In this document: piece by piece, positions 36,869 through 46,790 of the stretch | Numbering within the stretch: the stretch's first letter is position 1 | Layout: every line of letters starts with the position of its first letter | Source: Streptomyces sp. NBC_01224 | GTDB taxonomy: Bacteria > Actinomycetota > Actinomycetes > Streptomycetales > Streptomycetaceae | Direction: 5' to 3' | Length of the DNA: 64,000 nucleotides | NCBI RefSeq assembly: GCF_036002945.1 | Contig: NZ_CP108529.1 | Span: 9,357,001 to 9,421,000, forward strand | Notes under the pieces: generated by a model | The model's database searches: none | What the model saw: the letters and a program-made list of their open reading frames with translations, nothing else | What the model was told of the DNA's origin: nothing | Made by a program: the position numbers and the translations under genes

Positions 36869-37734
36869 TGACCGAGGATCCGTTCGTCGCCCATCGCAGG
36901 CTGCTGTTCACCGTCGCCTACGAGATGCTCGGGTCGGCGGCCGATGCGGAGGACGTGCTGCAGGAGTCCTGGCTGCGGTGGGCCGACGTCGACCACTCGC
37001 AGGTGCGCGAGCCGCGGGCGTACCTCGTCAGGACTGTCACGCGGCAAGCGCTCAACCGCCTGCGAACGCTGTCGCGCAGCCGCGAGGATTACGTGGGCGA
37101 GTGGCTGCCGGAACCGCTGCTGACCAGCCCCGATGTTGCCGAGGACATCGAACTCGCGGAGAGCGTCTCGATCGCGATGCTGACCGTCCTCGAAACGCTC
37201 GGGCCGACCGAGCGGGCGGTGTTCGTGCTCCGCGAGGTCTTCGAGATGCCGTACGGCGAGATCGCCGAGGCCATCGGGAAGTCCGCGGCCACGGTGCGGC
37301 AGATCGCGCGGCGTGCCCGCGAGCACGTGGCGGCCCGGCGGCCGCGGGTGCAGGTGAGCCGGACGGAGCAGCAGGCCGTGGTGGAGCGGTTCCTGGCCTC
37401 GTTGCGAACCGGACAGTTGCAGGAGCTGCTGGAGGTTATGGCGCCGGACGTGGTCCTGATCGCCGATGGCGGCGGGCTTGCGGCCGCCGCTCTGGCTCCG
37501 ATCCACGGCGCCGAGCTGGTGGCGACGGTGCTCGCGCGCGCGAACCAGGTGGTGACCGCGTTCGAGACGATGACCGTGTGGCTCAACGGCGCGCCTGCGG
37601 GCCGGTTCGAGATCGACGGCGAGCCGACCGCGGTAAGCCTCGTGGTGGAGAACGGGCGGGTCACCCGGATCTACCTGATGAGAAATCCGCAGAAGCTGAC
37701 GCGGCTCGATGAACTGGCCGAAATCACCAGGTAA
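36865..37734 (+). CDS. ECF sigma factor, SigJ/ECF41 type
   Basis: 289 residues from ATG 36865. Region 2 (FTVAYEMLGSAADAEDVLQE, SWLRWADV), a linker with WLPEPLL, and region 4 (LETLGPTERAVFVLREVFEM, PYGEIAEAIGKSAATVRQIA). The C-terminal SnoaL-like domain begins at about 170 and includes DGGG (ALIADGGGLA-like segment), both WLPEPL and DGGG being motifs of ECF41 factors. Expressed as an operon with the upstream AhpD-like gene; a strong hairpin ends the unit 22 bases after the stop. It differs from the sigma factor at 20316, so the window has two such modules. Confidence 0.92.
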   Translation: MMTEDPFVAHRRLLFTVAYEMLGSAADAEDVLQESWLRWADVDHSQVREPRAYLVRTVTRQALNRLRTLSRSREDYVGEWLPEPLLTSPDVAEDIELAESVSIAMLTVLETLGPTERAVFVLREVFEMPYGEIAEAIGKSAATVRQIARRAREHVAARRPRVQVSRTEQQAVVERFLASLRTGQLQELLEVMAPDVVLIADGGGLAAAALAPIHGAELVATVLARANQVVTAFETMTVWLNGAPAGRFEIDGEPTAVSLVVENGRVTRIYLMRNPQKLTRLDELAEITR

Positions 37735-37755
37735 GCCCGCTGCTGCTCTCGCAGC

Positions 37756-37795
37756 GTGAGTGTTCCGGGCGGTGGGAACCGCCCGGAACACTCAC
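37756..37795. terminator. Perfect 18-bp hairpin terminator
   Basis: GTGAGTGTTCCGGGCGGT at 37756-37773 pairs perfectly with 37778-37795 around a GGGA loop. It closes the ECF41 operon. Confidence 0.85.
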
Positions 37796-38166
37796 GACCG
37801 CGCAGTGGTCAGAGGTCGACGTACAGGGCGATCGATCAAGAGGTAGAAAGCGGGCCGCGCCTGCTTCCGGCTGCTACGGAAGCGCGTGCTGCTCGGTGCC
37901 GCCAGTCGTCGAAGACCGACTGGCGGCAAAGGGACGTCTACCTGACCGTCTTCACGAAAATCTTTGATGAGCCATCACGACTGGCCAGCAGCACCCCGGT
38001 GACACTCAACCCAGTCGGGCCAGGTCAGCGCGCTGCACACGACTAACTTCACTGTCAAAGGACACCCGGCCAGCCCGGGGTGGCAGCCGGCGATGGGGTG
38101 CTGTGCCGGCTGGTTTTGGCCTGGCGGCGACGGAAACCCGGGAGTCGGGGGCGGGACTGGCCGCCG

Positions 38167-39024
38167 TCAGGGGGACTTCACGGCGTTGACCATGGTGTAT
38201 CCCATCTTGTCTCGGCACAGGGCGAGGATGTGCGGGTAGACGGTGTCGAGCTGCGCCATCGCGTCGGTGCCCACCAGCTCCGCGATCTGGGCGCGCCTTG
38301 CGGCGAACAGGCGCGGGATCAGCTCGTAGGTGGGCTTGAACTCCCGGGACATGTCGCGCGTGCCTTGGATGGCGAAGCCGGCCTCGCCGAGCATGCGGGA
38401 GTAGTCCTCGGGTCCGGCGGGGAGGCGGGAGAGGGCGAACGCGGCCTGGAAGAGCTGGACTTCCTCGGGTGTGAAGGGCACGGCTTCGAAGCAGTCCGCG
38501 AGGACGAAGCGGCCCCCGGACCGCAGCACCCGCCGAACCTCGCGGATCGCGGCGGGGCGGTCGGAGAAGTGAGCGAAGGACTCGATGGCCCACGCGGCGT
38601 CGAAGGTCTCGGAGTCCTGGGGCAGGGCCATGGCGTCCGCCTGTTCGAAGGTGACGCGGTCGGACAGTCCCGCCTTCAAGGCGCGGTCGCGGCCGGCCCG
38701 GACCTGCGCGGCGCTGACCGTCACGCCGAGCACGCTCGCGCCCGACTCGGTGCCGATCCGCACGGTGGGCCGGCCTGTGCCGCAGCCGACGTCCAGCATC
38801 CGCTGTCCTGGCAGCAGCCCGACCACGTCGATGAGGGTGCCGGTCCAGGAGTCCTGGGCCCGGGTGAGTTCCTCCCACATCTCGTCGGCCGTCAGCTCCC
38901 CCGTTTCCGTCCGCACGCCGTCGGTCCACATGCCCAGGTGCATGCTGTCGCCCATGGTCAGGCCGTACAGGCCCCCGAAGCGGTCGTACCATTCGCCGAC
39001 CTCCCGGGCCGATGGATTGCTCAT
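38167..39024 (-). CDS. SAM-dependent methyltransferase
   Basis: 285 residues from ATG 39024, with GAGGAG 6 bases upstream. Class I fold: motif I MLDVGCGTGRPTVRIG (about 73), GVTVSAAQVRAGRDRA, motif II FDAAWAIESFAHFSDRP, motif III VRRVLRSGGRFVLADCF. The N-terminal EWYDRFGGLYGLTMGDSMHL and the size are like tocopherol, geranyl or sarcosine/glycine-type small-molecule methyltransferases of secondary metabolism. Substrate unknown; no biosynthetic cluster is adjacent. Confidence 0.88.
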   Translation of the reverse strand: MSNPSAREVGEWYDRFGGLYGLTMGDSMHLGMWTDGVRTETGELTADEMWEELTRAQDSWTGTLIDVVGLLPGQRMLDVGCGTGRPTVRIGTESGASVLGVTVSAAQVRAGRDRALKAGLSDRVTFEQADAMALPQDSETFDAAWAIESFAHFSDRPAAIREVRRVLRSGGRFVLADCFEAVPFTPEEVQLFQAAFALSRLPAGPEDYSRMLGEAGFAIQGTRDMSREFKPTYELIPRLFAARRAQIAELVGTDAMAQLDTVYPHILALCRDKMGYTMVNAVKSP

Positions 39025-39722
39025 GTCCAACTCCTCGCTTCCGGGCGGCCCACCAGGTGGGCTGGCACCGCCGGGCCGACCCGGCCGATCGGCTCCGCTG
39101 CCCTCCACCACTTCCCCAGGACGGGCGCGCAGTGAGGTCACACGGCGGGGCGCACAGAAGCACGGATGGATCCATGCACTGAATCGCCTACATGCGGCAG
39201 GCACACTTCGTTTGCCGTCAAGATCACTTGGCAAACGATCAAGATCGCGTGTCAGAGGTCAGGAGCGCGCGGACCACCTCTACCCTCAACCTCCCAGCTC
39301 GCCTCCCAGGAGGGCGTCTGCCTGGGCAAACGGCCTCTCAGGCTCCTAGGCATCACAGACGATCCGGGCAGGCGTGCCCGGTGGTGACATTGGCTTCGCG
39401 GTGAGGTCACCGCCGGGCCCGTCCAGCGTGGCACGAGGGTCTGACAGTGAGGATGTACTCGGCATCCTCGGGGGCCTGACTCAGGGTCTGACTGACGCTT
39501 CGGCCCCAGCAGCGCATCGGCGGTGCGGGCGGCGTCGTGCTCCGTGTCGAGCAGCGAACTCTTGTAGCAGTCGATGGCGCCGGTGTGACTGAGCGCTCCG
39601 GTTGGCCACACTGGGCACCTCGGCTGGCCGCCCCGAAGCGAAGGCTGAAGGGCTTGTCGGTCGTTGGGAGTAGGACTGGCGCCCCATGTGCGCCCCGAGC
39701 CTGCTGGCTAGGGTCGGCACTC
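39025..39722. other. Intergenic region with one dispersed repeat copy
   Basis: About 700 bases without a supported gene. At about 39580-39612 it carries GTGACTGAGCGCTCCGGTTG GCCA, a copy of the unit that makes up the arrays around the VOC gene at 8.1-9.2 kb. A weaker related sequence, CTGAGCGCCACAGTGGCCA, lies at about 40232 on the other side of the next gene. Confidence 0.45.
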
Positions 39723-40184
39723 ATGCAGAACACGGAATTCGTTCGTCGCCAGGTGGCGGAACGTAGGCGCGACTCTCTGGAACGGCTCGCCACAGAGCGG
39801 GACGTGTGGGTATCAACAGCTCACCCTGATCACGGGCCGCACCAGGTGCCGCTGTGGTTTTCGTGGGACGGTCGAGCGGTGTGGATGTGCACCAGCGCAA
39901 CTTCCGTGACCGCGCGGAACGTCCGCAAGGAACCACGGGTGCGCCTGTCGCTGCCGGACACCTTCGATGTGGTGCTTCTGCAGGGCGAGGCGGAGTGCTT
40001 CACTGACCAGGACGTGCCCGGAGACGCAGCGGACACGTTCACCGGCAAGTTCGGGTGGGATCCGCGCACGGAGAATGGTCCCTTTCTGTACGTGCGCGTG
40101 GTGCCGAAGACTGTGCGCGCCTGGCGAGGTGAACCAGAGCTGCGCGGCAGAGTCATCATGCGCGACGGAACGTGGCTGGAGTAG
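39723..40184 (+). CDS. Pyridoxamine 5-phosphate oxidase-fold (PPOX) protein
   Basis: 153 residues from ATG 39723. Split-barrel flavin fold: RDVWVSTAHPDHGPHQVPLW, VWMCTSATSVTARNVRKEPR, VRLSLPDTFDVVLLQGEAEC. This is the PPOX-class F420- or FMN-dependent group of small cytoplasmic oxidoreductases. Monocistronic. Substrate unknown. Confidence 0.8.
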   Translation: MQNTEFVRRQVAERRRDSLERLATERDVWVSTAHPDHGPHQVPLWFSWDGRAVWMCTSATSVTARNVRKEPRVRLSLPDTFDVVLLQGEAECFTDQDVPGDAADTFTGKFGWDPRTENGPFLYVRVVPKTVRAWRGEPELRGRVIMRDGTWLE

Positions 40185-40844
40185 CGGCCGTTATGGGTGG
40201 ATGGCCTCTCCGTCCCGGTCATGGGGGCCACTTCTGAGCGCCACAGTGGCCAAGCCTCCGCATGAAGCCGCTCGATCGCGTTAACCACGTGGGGAATGGA
40301 GAACACGCAGCCCCGTAAGGCGCCGCCGCGCGCCCTTTGTCCGAGCCGTCGTCCAGGCCGCCAGGCGCCTGCAGGCCGCGCGCGAGAAACCGGCGGCGCC
40401 CAACCGCCCGAGGCGCGCCCGTACGCCCGCCCGCCCCTCCCCACCTTCCTCTTCCGGGCAGAGGGCGGCAGGGTGCGCAGAGGGGGATGTCTGGCCCCCG
40501 ACCACGCCTCTAGGGGTGTGGTGACCTGTGAAAACGTCCGGCGGCCTCCTGCCGCTCGCGCCAGTCCCACTCAACACGGCCGGCCGGGCCTTGGCGGCGG
40601 ACCGCGGGCGGCTGTGGCGGGCGCAACCTGGCCGTCTCCGCCACGCGCAGCAGGTGCGCACGGTCGGCGCGGCGAGCAGTTCCTGGTCCTCGCCGGATAC
40701 AAGCCGGGCGAAGCAGGACGCGGCCCGCAGGAAAACGCCCGCCCAGGGCGGTACGGGGTAGGCGGCACAGCCGTCGGTGTAGCAGGCGCGGTCGCGCAAG
40801 GTGAGCGTGGCCGCGGCGCCGCCGTAGTCGCGAGGGCGTGCAGT
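40185..40844. other. Region without a recognisable gene
   Basis: All six frames are partly open because of extreme GC content. A plus-strand frame running from 40296 to 42536 is antisense to the secreted-protein gene and is not coding. No repeat or hairpin stands out. Confidence 0.35.
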
Positions 40845-41145
40845 AGCAAGTTGTTTCGAGGGCGGCAAGGTCGTCCTGGCCGACGGCAGCCGGATCGAGC
40901 CCGACGCCGTGATCGCCGCGACCGGGTATGTCCGCGCCTGGAGGGGTTCGTCGGTCACCTCGACGTCCTGGACGCCCGCGGCAGGCCGGTGCTCCACAGC
41001 GCCCGCTGCCCGCAACGCCCCCGGCCTGTACTTCACCGACTTCACCAACCCGATCAGCGGGGTGTTCCGCGAACTGACCATCGACGCCGAGAAGATCGCG
41101 AAGGCGGTGGCGCGCCGCGCGGAGAAGGCCCGCGCGGCGCGCTGA
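40845..41145 (+). pseudogene. Flavin monooxygenase C-terminal remnant
   Basis: Pieces in two frames: LADGSRIEPDAVIAATGY (the second nucleotide-binding ATGY motif), then EGFVGHLDVLDARGRPVLHS in another frame, then NAPGLYFTDFTNPISGVFRE and LTIDAEKIAKAVARR back in the first. These are the end of an FAD/NADP-dependent monooxygenase. Two frameshifts and no N-terminus. Confidence 0.75.
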
Positions 41146-41177
41146 GACAAAGGTGTCTTTCGGGGCGCTGGTGGGCG

Positions 41178-42521
41178 CTAGTTCGCGGTGAGGACGGCCG
41201 TGTTGTTCGTCGGGTCCGGGTCGTGGCGGAACTCGCCGAACGGGGGATGGATGCTGACCTCACCTGTCGCTCCGGGCACCACCGTGTCGATCCGGAGCTT
41301 GAAGGCGAAGGAGCGCTCCGTGTTCTCCAGCACCCAGTACGGCAGCGCGCAATCGTAGCGCGGGGCGCCCGTGCGGTTCGGGTAGTAGCCGCCGGAGAGG
41401 GTTCGCGGGCCGCAGCCCTCCGGCACGCCCGTGACCGTGGTGCCAGGCGGAACGATCAGCCGGACTGCGGCGACCGGGTCCCCGGAGCTCAGGTTGCCCA
41501 GCCAGCCGGGCCCGTTGTTCCTGAAGGTGAGCGACGCGGTGACCGTCTCGCCCGCGGCGCCCGTGACCGCCCCGCCGTTCACCGAGAAGTCGGCGGTGTT
41601 GTCAGCGCCGATCTGCAGCGCCACATAGTCGTCGTAGCCCCCCAGGTCGGTCGCGCCGACTGGCTGCGCCCAGATGTCCACCCGCTCCTGCAGCGCGTGC
41701 CGGGTGAGCGCGACCCGCAGCGGCTCTGGCAGTTCGAAGGAGGCTCCCGGGGCCAGATCCTGGTCGAAGGTGCAGGTCGCGTACGACATCGGGGCGTACT
41801 CGTCCCCGCTCGACGTCGTATAGACGCAGGCGTCGTACCGGTTGAGGTACCGCACCCCGTACGAGGCCATCACCCTGATGGTGAAGCCGTGCGCGGTCTC
41901 GTTGCCGTGGTTGGTGAGCGAGAACGGGAGCGTCTGCCTGCTGCCCGGCCGGGCGTGCTCGATGTCGCCGCCGGCCGTGAGCCCGAGGTCGGGTCCCGAC
42001 GCGACCGTGACCGTGGTGTCGAAGCTGTCTCGGGGGGCAATGAGCGTACCGTCCGGGCCGCCGGTGGCCGTCGCCTCGAAGGTTATGCGGCCCCGCGCCC
42101 CGACGGCCGCCCCGTCGGCCGCGCGGACCTTGAGATGCACCTCGCCGCCGGTGGTCCCGGTCACCGGCACCTCGGGCACGTCGCATACCGCGATCGCGCC
42201 GCTCGGCGTGCAGTTGTCCGGCCAGGTGATCTCGGCGACCCCGGAGATGCCGGAGGCGTCCACGGTGAGCCGGCCGTCGGTCACCGTGAAGTGGTCGTTG
42301 TCGTGGTTGAGCCTGACATCGAGCGTACGGGTCAGCGGTGTCCCGCCATCGATGCCGAGCGGCAGGGTCGGCTCGTACGGGGCAGTGATCCAGAGTTGGT
42401 CGGTCTCCGGCTCGGTCTCAGCGAACGCGGGAGCGGTGGTGAGCCCCAGGGTGACGAGTCCGGCGGCGAGCGTCGTACAGGCTCCGAGCCGAAGTGCGCG
42501 GCGGACGGAGTCAGCTCTCAT
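41178..42521 (-). CDS. Large secreted beta-rich protein
   Basis: 447 residues from ATG 42521, with GGAG 6 bases upstream. Signal peptide LGACTTLAAGLVTLGLTTAP with cleavage after AFA. The mature part has repeated immunoglobulin-like or DUF11/CARDB-like beta domains (FSLTNHGNETAHGFTIRVMA; ASLTFRNNGPGWLGNLSSGD; the end DPDPTNNTAVLTAN is typical of DUF11). No LPxTG or membrane anchor, so it is released. Four or more cysteines may form disulfides. Function unknown, possibly surface adhesion or matrix. Confidence 0.8.
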   Translation of the reverse strand: MRADSVRRALRLGACTTLAAGLVTLGLTTAPAFAETEPETDQLWITAPYEPTLPLGIDGGTPLTRTLDVRLNHDNDHFTVTDGRLTVDASGISGVAEITWPDNCTPSGAIAVCDVPEVPVTGTTGGEVHLKVRAADGAAVGARGRITFEATATGGPDGTLIAPRDSFDTTVTVASGPDLGLTAGGDIEHARPGSRQTLPFSLTNHGNETAHGFTIRVMASYGVRYLNRYDACVYTTSSGDEYAPMSYATCTFDQDLAPGASFELPEPLRVALTRHALQERVDIWAQPVGATDLGGYDDYVALQIGADNTADFSVNGGAVTGAAGETVTASLTFRNNGPGWLGNLSSGDPVAAVRLIVPPGTTVTGVPEGCGPRTLSGGYYPNRTGAPRYDCALPYWVLENTERSFAFKLRIDTVVPGATGEVSIHPPFGEFRHDPDPTNNTAVLTAN

Positions 42522-43039
42522 GACATCTCCAGGTGAGAGGCGGTCGGGTCACGCGGCCGGCGTGGTCGTCGGTCAGCGGCCCACGCCGGGCCACATCTCC
42601 TTGACGATCAAGGGGGGTTGGGGGTTGTACGACGATGCTGACCGGTGGGCGCGCAGGACGGTCAGCCGGGTGACGGGTAGAGCGGTGATCCAGGCGGTGG
42701 CGGCTTCCCATGCGGGCTGACGGCCGGCGGGAAAGCGTCCCGGGAGCAGGGGCGGGGGCAGCAGCGTTGGCGGGGTGACGCCACCAGCGAACTCAGGGCT
42801 CGACAGAGGCAGCGTCGAGGTCCAGTTCAAGCAGGCGGCTCGTCCACGCGCCGCGGCACACCAACGACCACCGAACCTGAACCTTGCGCAGCGCAGATGA
42901 CACGACCTGATCACCAACCAGCTGACTGACAAACCCGCAGGCCAGACCCTCGCTCCAGCACAGCGCCCATAATCACTGCGGCTACTTGCACACTGGGATC
43001 CCCTACCCACAGACGCACCACGAACTGATCAGCGCAGGC
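42522..43039. other. Intergenic region, nothing firmly recognised
   Basis: A minus-strand frame at 42573-43010 is open but its composition and lack of start signals do not support a gene. It ends where the helicase remnant begins. Confidence 0.3.
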
Positions 43040-44386
43040 CAGACCACCAACTACTGATCAAAAAAGACCGCTCCTGGACATCCGCGCCCCGTCGCTGATG
43101 CTCGGGCTGTCGGAGGAGGCGCTGCGGGGCCGGCGCCTCGCTCTCCTGCAGACGGCGCTCCTGGAGCACGCGGCCGCACACAACCTCCATACGGTCATGA
43201 CGTTCCACCAGCGGGTAGAGGAGGCCGAGGAGGCCCGCGCGTTCGCGGAGAAGCTACCGGAGACGGCCGCGGAGCTGTACGTCACCGAGGCGTCCGACGA
43301 CGACCTGGCGAAGGCTGACCGGCTGCCGAAGTCGTCGATCGACGCGGAGCTGTACGAGCGGGAGGCCGGCCACCACGTCCCACCGGACCGGGTGTGGTCG
43401 GCGTGGCTGTGCGGCGACCACCTCGTGTCCGAGCGGCGCGAGGCGCTGCAGCAGTTCGCCAACGGCATCGACGCGGCCGGGCGCCGGGTCCACCGCGCGT
43501 TCCTCGCCTCCGTGCGGCTCCTCGGGGAGGGCGTCGACATCACTGGCGAGCGTGGGGTGGAGGCGATCTGCTTCGCGGACACCCGCGGCTCGCAGGTGGA
43601 GATCGTGCAGAACATCGGCCGGGCGCTGCTGCTGAACCGCGACGGCAGCACGAAGATCGCGCGCATCATCGTGCCGGTGTTCCTGGAGGCCGGGGAAGAC
43701 CCGACGGACATGGTCGCCTCCGCGAGCTTCAAGCCGCTTGTGGCCGTGCTCCAGGGCCTGCGGCTCCCACGATGAGCGCCTGGTCGAGCAGCTCGCGTCC
43801 CGCGCCCTGTCCCGGGGCAAGCACGAGCGTAAAGTGCACGTCCAGCGTGACGAGGACGGCCGGATCGTCGGGACCGGCGGCGAGGACGGCGGCGAGGACC
43901 AGGAGCAGGACGGCACCGACGCCGCTGCCGAGTCGGCCCTGCTCCACTTCTCCAGCCCGCGCGACGCGGCGACCATCGCGGCGTTCCTGCGCACCCGGGT
44001 CTACCCCCGAGAGCCTGGTGTGGCTGGAGGGCTACCAGGCCCTGCTCCGCTGGCGGGCGGAGAACGAGATCACCGGCCTCTACGCGGTCCCGTACGACAC
44101 GGAAACCGAGGTCGGCGTCACGAAGGACTTCCCGCTGGGCAGGTGGGTGCACCAGCAGCGGAAGGCGCTGCGGGCCGGGGAGCTGGAGGAGCGGCGCAAG
44201 ACCCTGCTGGACGCACCGGAGGCCGGGATGGTGTGGGAGCCAGGCGAGGAGGCGTGGGAGAACAAGCTCGCCGCGCTCCGGCGTCTTCCCGGCTCCGCGC
44301 GAGTGGCGTCGCCAGCGAGTGACAACACCGTGGTTGGCTTCCTCCTGGACGAGGCCGGGCCACGCTGGCGGTCGTCTGGGATATGA
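43040..44386 (+). pseudogene. DEAD-like helicase with HA domain, truncated and frameshifted
   Basis: Three frames carry consecutive parts. From about 43080: PSLMLGLSEEALRGRRLALL, VMTFHQRVEEAEEARAFAEK, FLASVRLLGEGVDITGERGV and RGSQVEIVQNIGRALLLNRD (helicase motifs IV-VI). After a shift at about 43765: DEDGRIVGTGGEDGGEDQEQ and AAAESALLHFSSPRDAATIA. After a shift at about 44010: ESLVWLEGYQALLRWRAENE and VGVTKDFPLGRWVHQQRKAL (HA domain). The N-terminal ATPase half is missing. Such helicases are common on Streptomyces arms and plasmids. Other fragments of the family lie at 24983 and 48483. Confidence 0.85.
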
Positions 44387-44636
44387 GGGATGGCGGTTTC
44401 ACAGCCGCAGCGCGAGGAGCTGATAGGCGGCCGAATCCCGGGAGTTGTGACCCGGGAGAAGTGGCAGCGTGTCCCGAAGCCCCATAGTGCGTCACGCTCA
44501 CCCGGTCGTTCAGCAGACGGCTGAGACAAAGACAAGCAGGTGGTGGGCCCCGGTGCCGCGCGCGAACGGCCAGCTAGCCGGTCAGCGCGCAGGAGCCGCG
44601 AAGCCCACGTGGCGGCCTTCGGCTACGAGTACGAAG

Positions 44637-44674
44637 CGGGCCCGGTCCTCTGATCCGTCGGAGGACCGGGCCCG
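44637..44674. terminator. 14-bp perfect hairpin
   Basis: CGGGCCCGGTCCTC (44637-44650) pairs with GAGGACCGGGCCCG (44661-44674) around a 10-base loop. It is in non-coding DNA downstream of the helicase pseudogene. Confidence 0.65.
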
Positions 44675-44688
44675 TGCCATGTGCCGCC

Positions 44689-44716
44689 CCTCCCAGGTGG
44701 TCTTCCATCTGGGAGG
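44689..44716. terminator. Second hairpin, 12-bp stem
   Basis: CCTCCCAGGTGG (44689-44700) pairs with CCATCTGGGAGG (44705-44716), 11 of 12, around a TCTT loop. With the preceding hairpin it makes a double structure within 80 bases. Confidence 0.6.
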
Positions 44717-45409
44717 GACTCTCCCGCCTCGCCCATCGGTGAGGACTCAGCCGCAGAAGGACCGCATCGCGACTGCCGGTCTTCTTCTTCCCCAGGCGAT
44801 ACCGTGGCGACGGTGGCATAGGCGAGGCGCCCCCGGCCGACGCGCAACCGGCTGAGCACTCCCGATCCCCGGCCGCGGCCGCGCCGCCCATCCCGCCCAG
44901 CCTTTCCCTCCTCACGCCAGCCAAGGAACATGGGTAAAAGCGGCCGCAACGGGGATGTCAGCGGCCCGACACCACACCGAAACCGCATGGTGACCTGCAC
45001 GGACACGGGAGCGGCCTGCCGGGCTGCGCAGTAGAAGGCGCGACCCCTGCTGCAACAGAAGGCGCAACGGAACACGCAGCCCCTGTCGCACTCCGGCTCC
45101 TGACGGGATGCGGTGCCCCAGGCGGGCTTCATGCCGCCCGCGCTGCCCCCTCGGGTGCGGGCCAGCGGCCGCAGCTCGGCACGCGCCGCCGGCGCAGCCG
45201 CGGGGCTGTGCACGGTGCGAGCGGGAGCGTGGTCGGCCCGACCACGACGGCTCGGTCGGCGCTCGCAGGCGTCCGGGCGGGCGGGCAGGTCGGTGGTGGC
45301 GAGGCCTGTATGGACCGTGTCACAGCCTCGGTGAATCATGTCCGCGGCGGCCAACTGCCGCGTGATACTCCCGAAATCATCCGATGTGACATGGGAATCA
45401 GGAGCAGAG
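44717..45409. other. Region without a recognisable gene
   Basis: About 700 bases. Frames are open on both strands without start signals. The promoter of the DUF4231 gene must be in its right part, where GC content falls. Confidence 0.35.
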
Positions 45410-46306
45410 TTGGTAGACACTCCACGCGCCACCCTCTTATCCAACGCTGAGATCCGGAAGCTGCAGATCGGCGTCCGGCAGGACGAGCGTGATCTTGAGT
45501 GGAAGAAGAGGCGTACACGGCGCTTCCGAACAGCGCTGATCCTGACAGTCTTGATCGTGCCGGGCCTCGTAGCGTGGTCGACAGCTTATTCCGATCACCA
45601 CAGGTGGCTCGTCTCTGGCAACGCTGTCTTGGGTTCGGTACTTGCGGTCTCGGCGCTGTACCTGTTCATCACGTCTGTCGATCATTTATGGAAGACGGAC
45701 AAGCTGGACTGGTTTTGGACGCACAGCGGGGCGATCCCAGATCGGTACAAATGCAGCGTGGCAGAGTTGCAAGATCGGCTAGAGACCGACCGGGCTTCTC
45801 TGCGGCGGGCGAGTGCGCTGGCGCCGGTCGCGCTGCACGAGCGCAGGGGGCTGTACCGGGAGGAAGTAGCCGAGGTCATCGAGCATTATCAGGTGGAGAG
45901 CCGTAAGTACCGACGGGTCCATAACAGTCTCCAGTCCTTGGTCATGGTGGGTTCGACAACGATCACCACCGTTGCGGCGCTGGATGCGAAGCAGTGGACC
46001 TGGCAGACGATCTCAGTGATCGTCCTCGGGTTCTGTGTGACTCTCGCAAGTACGTTCACCGGGTACTACAAGTACCGCGAGCGCAGCTACTTTCTGCAGC
46101 AGACTGCGGACGCCATCGAGGAGGAGAGCAACGCGCTCTCGTTGGGGGTCGGCGAGTACAGCCTGTTCAGCTCGGACCAGGAGGATCAGGCCCTGGCCAA
46201 GTTCACCCAGAGAGTCGAGGTACTGCGTAACGAGCAGCGGCGACGTCAGCAGCAGCTCGACCAGCCGGCCGAGCACGCGGCTGCGCAGAATCCTTCTGGC
46301 ATCTGA
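45410..46306 (+). CDS. DUF4231/SLATT-like four-helix membrane protein
   Basis: 298 residues if started at TTG 45410 (AGGAG 5 bases upstream); ATG 45338 is the longer alternative. Two pairs of membrane helices: TALILTVLIVPGLVAW with VLGSVLAVSALYLFI, then SLVMVGSTTITTVAAL with ISVIVLGFCVTLASTFTGYY. The block after the last helix, KYRERSYFLQQTADAIEEES NALSLGVGEY, is typical of DUF4231, a relative of the SLATT domains that serve as pore-type effectors in nucleotide-signal defence systems. The C-terminal end is a coiled coil (EVLRNEQRRRQQQLDQ). Codon use is less GC-rich than its neighbours, suggesting transfer. No signal-producing gene is adjacent. Confidence 0.8.
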   Translation: MVDTPRATLLSNAEIRKLQIGVRQDERDLEWKKRRTRRFRTALILTVLIVPGLVAWSTAYSDHHRWLVSGNAVLGSVLAVSALYLFITSVDHLWKTDKLDWFWTHSGAIPDRYKCSVAELQDRLETDRASLRRASALAPVALHERRGLYREEVAEVIEHYQVESRKYRRVHNSLQSLVMVGSTTITTVAALDAKQWTWQTISVIVLGFCVTLASTFTGYYKYRERSYFLQQTADAIEEESNALSLGVGEYSLFSSDQEDQALAKFTQRVEVLRNEQRRRQQQLDQPAEHAAAQNPSGI

Positions 46307-46499
46307 CCAATTCCAGGAAGGCTGACGTCTGCCGCTCCCCGGCGTCACCGTGGGGTCCTTGTACCGGCAGCAGCACAACGGCACACGGGGTAAGCCGTCA
46401 CATCACCGGCGGCGACGCCTGGGCGGGCATCTTCCTCTCGTGCGCGAGGCTTGGCCAAGGTTGAGCCTCCAGGTGCCCGTGCCGCGCTGGGACGCCGCG

Positions 46500-46790
46500 C
46501 TAGGACGGCTCTCCCCCGCCCGCCGCGTCCCAACCGTCCAGGAAGGCGGTGAGGGCGCGGCGTTGCTCTTGTTCACGGGCGACCTGCCGGGCGGTCGACG
46601 TACGGGGCGACGGCGGCGAGGAGCAGTCGCTGGAGTTCGGCCGGCTCCAGCGCCTCCACCTCCCATTGCACGGGGTGGCGCAGGTCGAAACCGTAGCGGT
46701 CGGCAAAGGCCGGCCACCGAGGATCGCCGCGCTTGCCCTTGGTCGCGGGCAGCTCGTAGGCGCGCGCCTGGTCGTAGGTCAGCAGTACTG
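46500..46790 (-). pseudogene. Plasmid-type hypothetical protein C-terminus, frameshifted
   Basis: Minus strand: LLTYDQARAYELPATKGKRG, DPRWPAFADRYGFDLRHPVQ, WEVEALEPAELQRLLLAAVA, PYVDR, then in another frame RQVAREQEQRRALTAFLDGW. The pattern (QVxAYxL...WEVEALxPxxLxxLL) reminds me of the end of phage or plasmid proteins of unknown name. Frameshift at about 46600. Confidence 0.5.

Noticed and set aside
40296..42536. A 746-codon open frame on the plus strand
   Set aside because: Its second half is exactly antisense to the secreted protein with signal peptide at 41178-42521, and the composition (Arg/Gly/Pro/Ala-rich) is that of a GC-driven shadow.
42573..43010. A 145-codon minus-strand frame
   Set aside because: Starts without a ribosome binding site, has irregular composition and no domain; not enough to call a gene.
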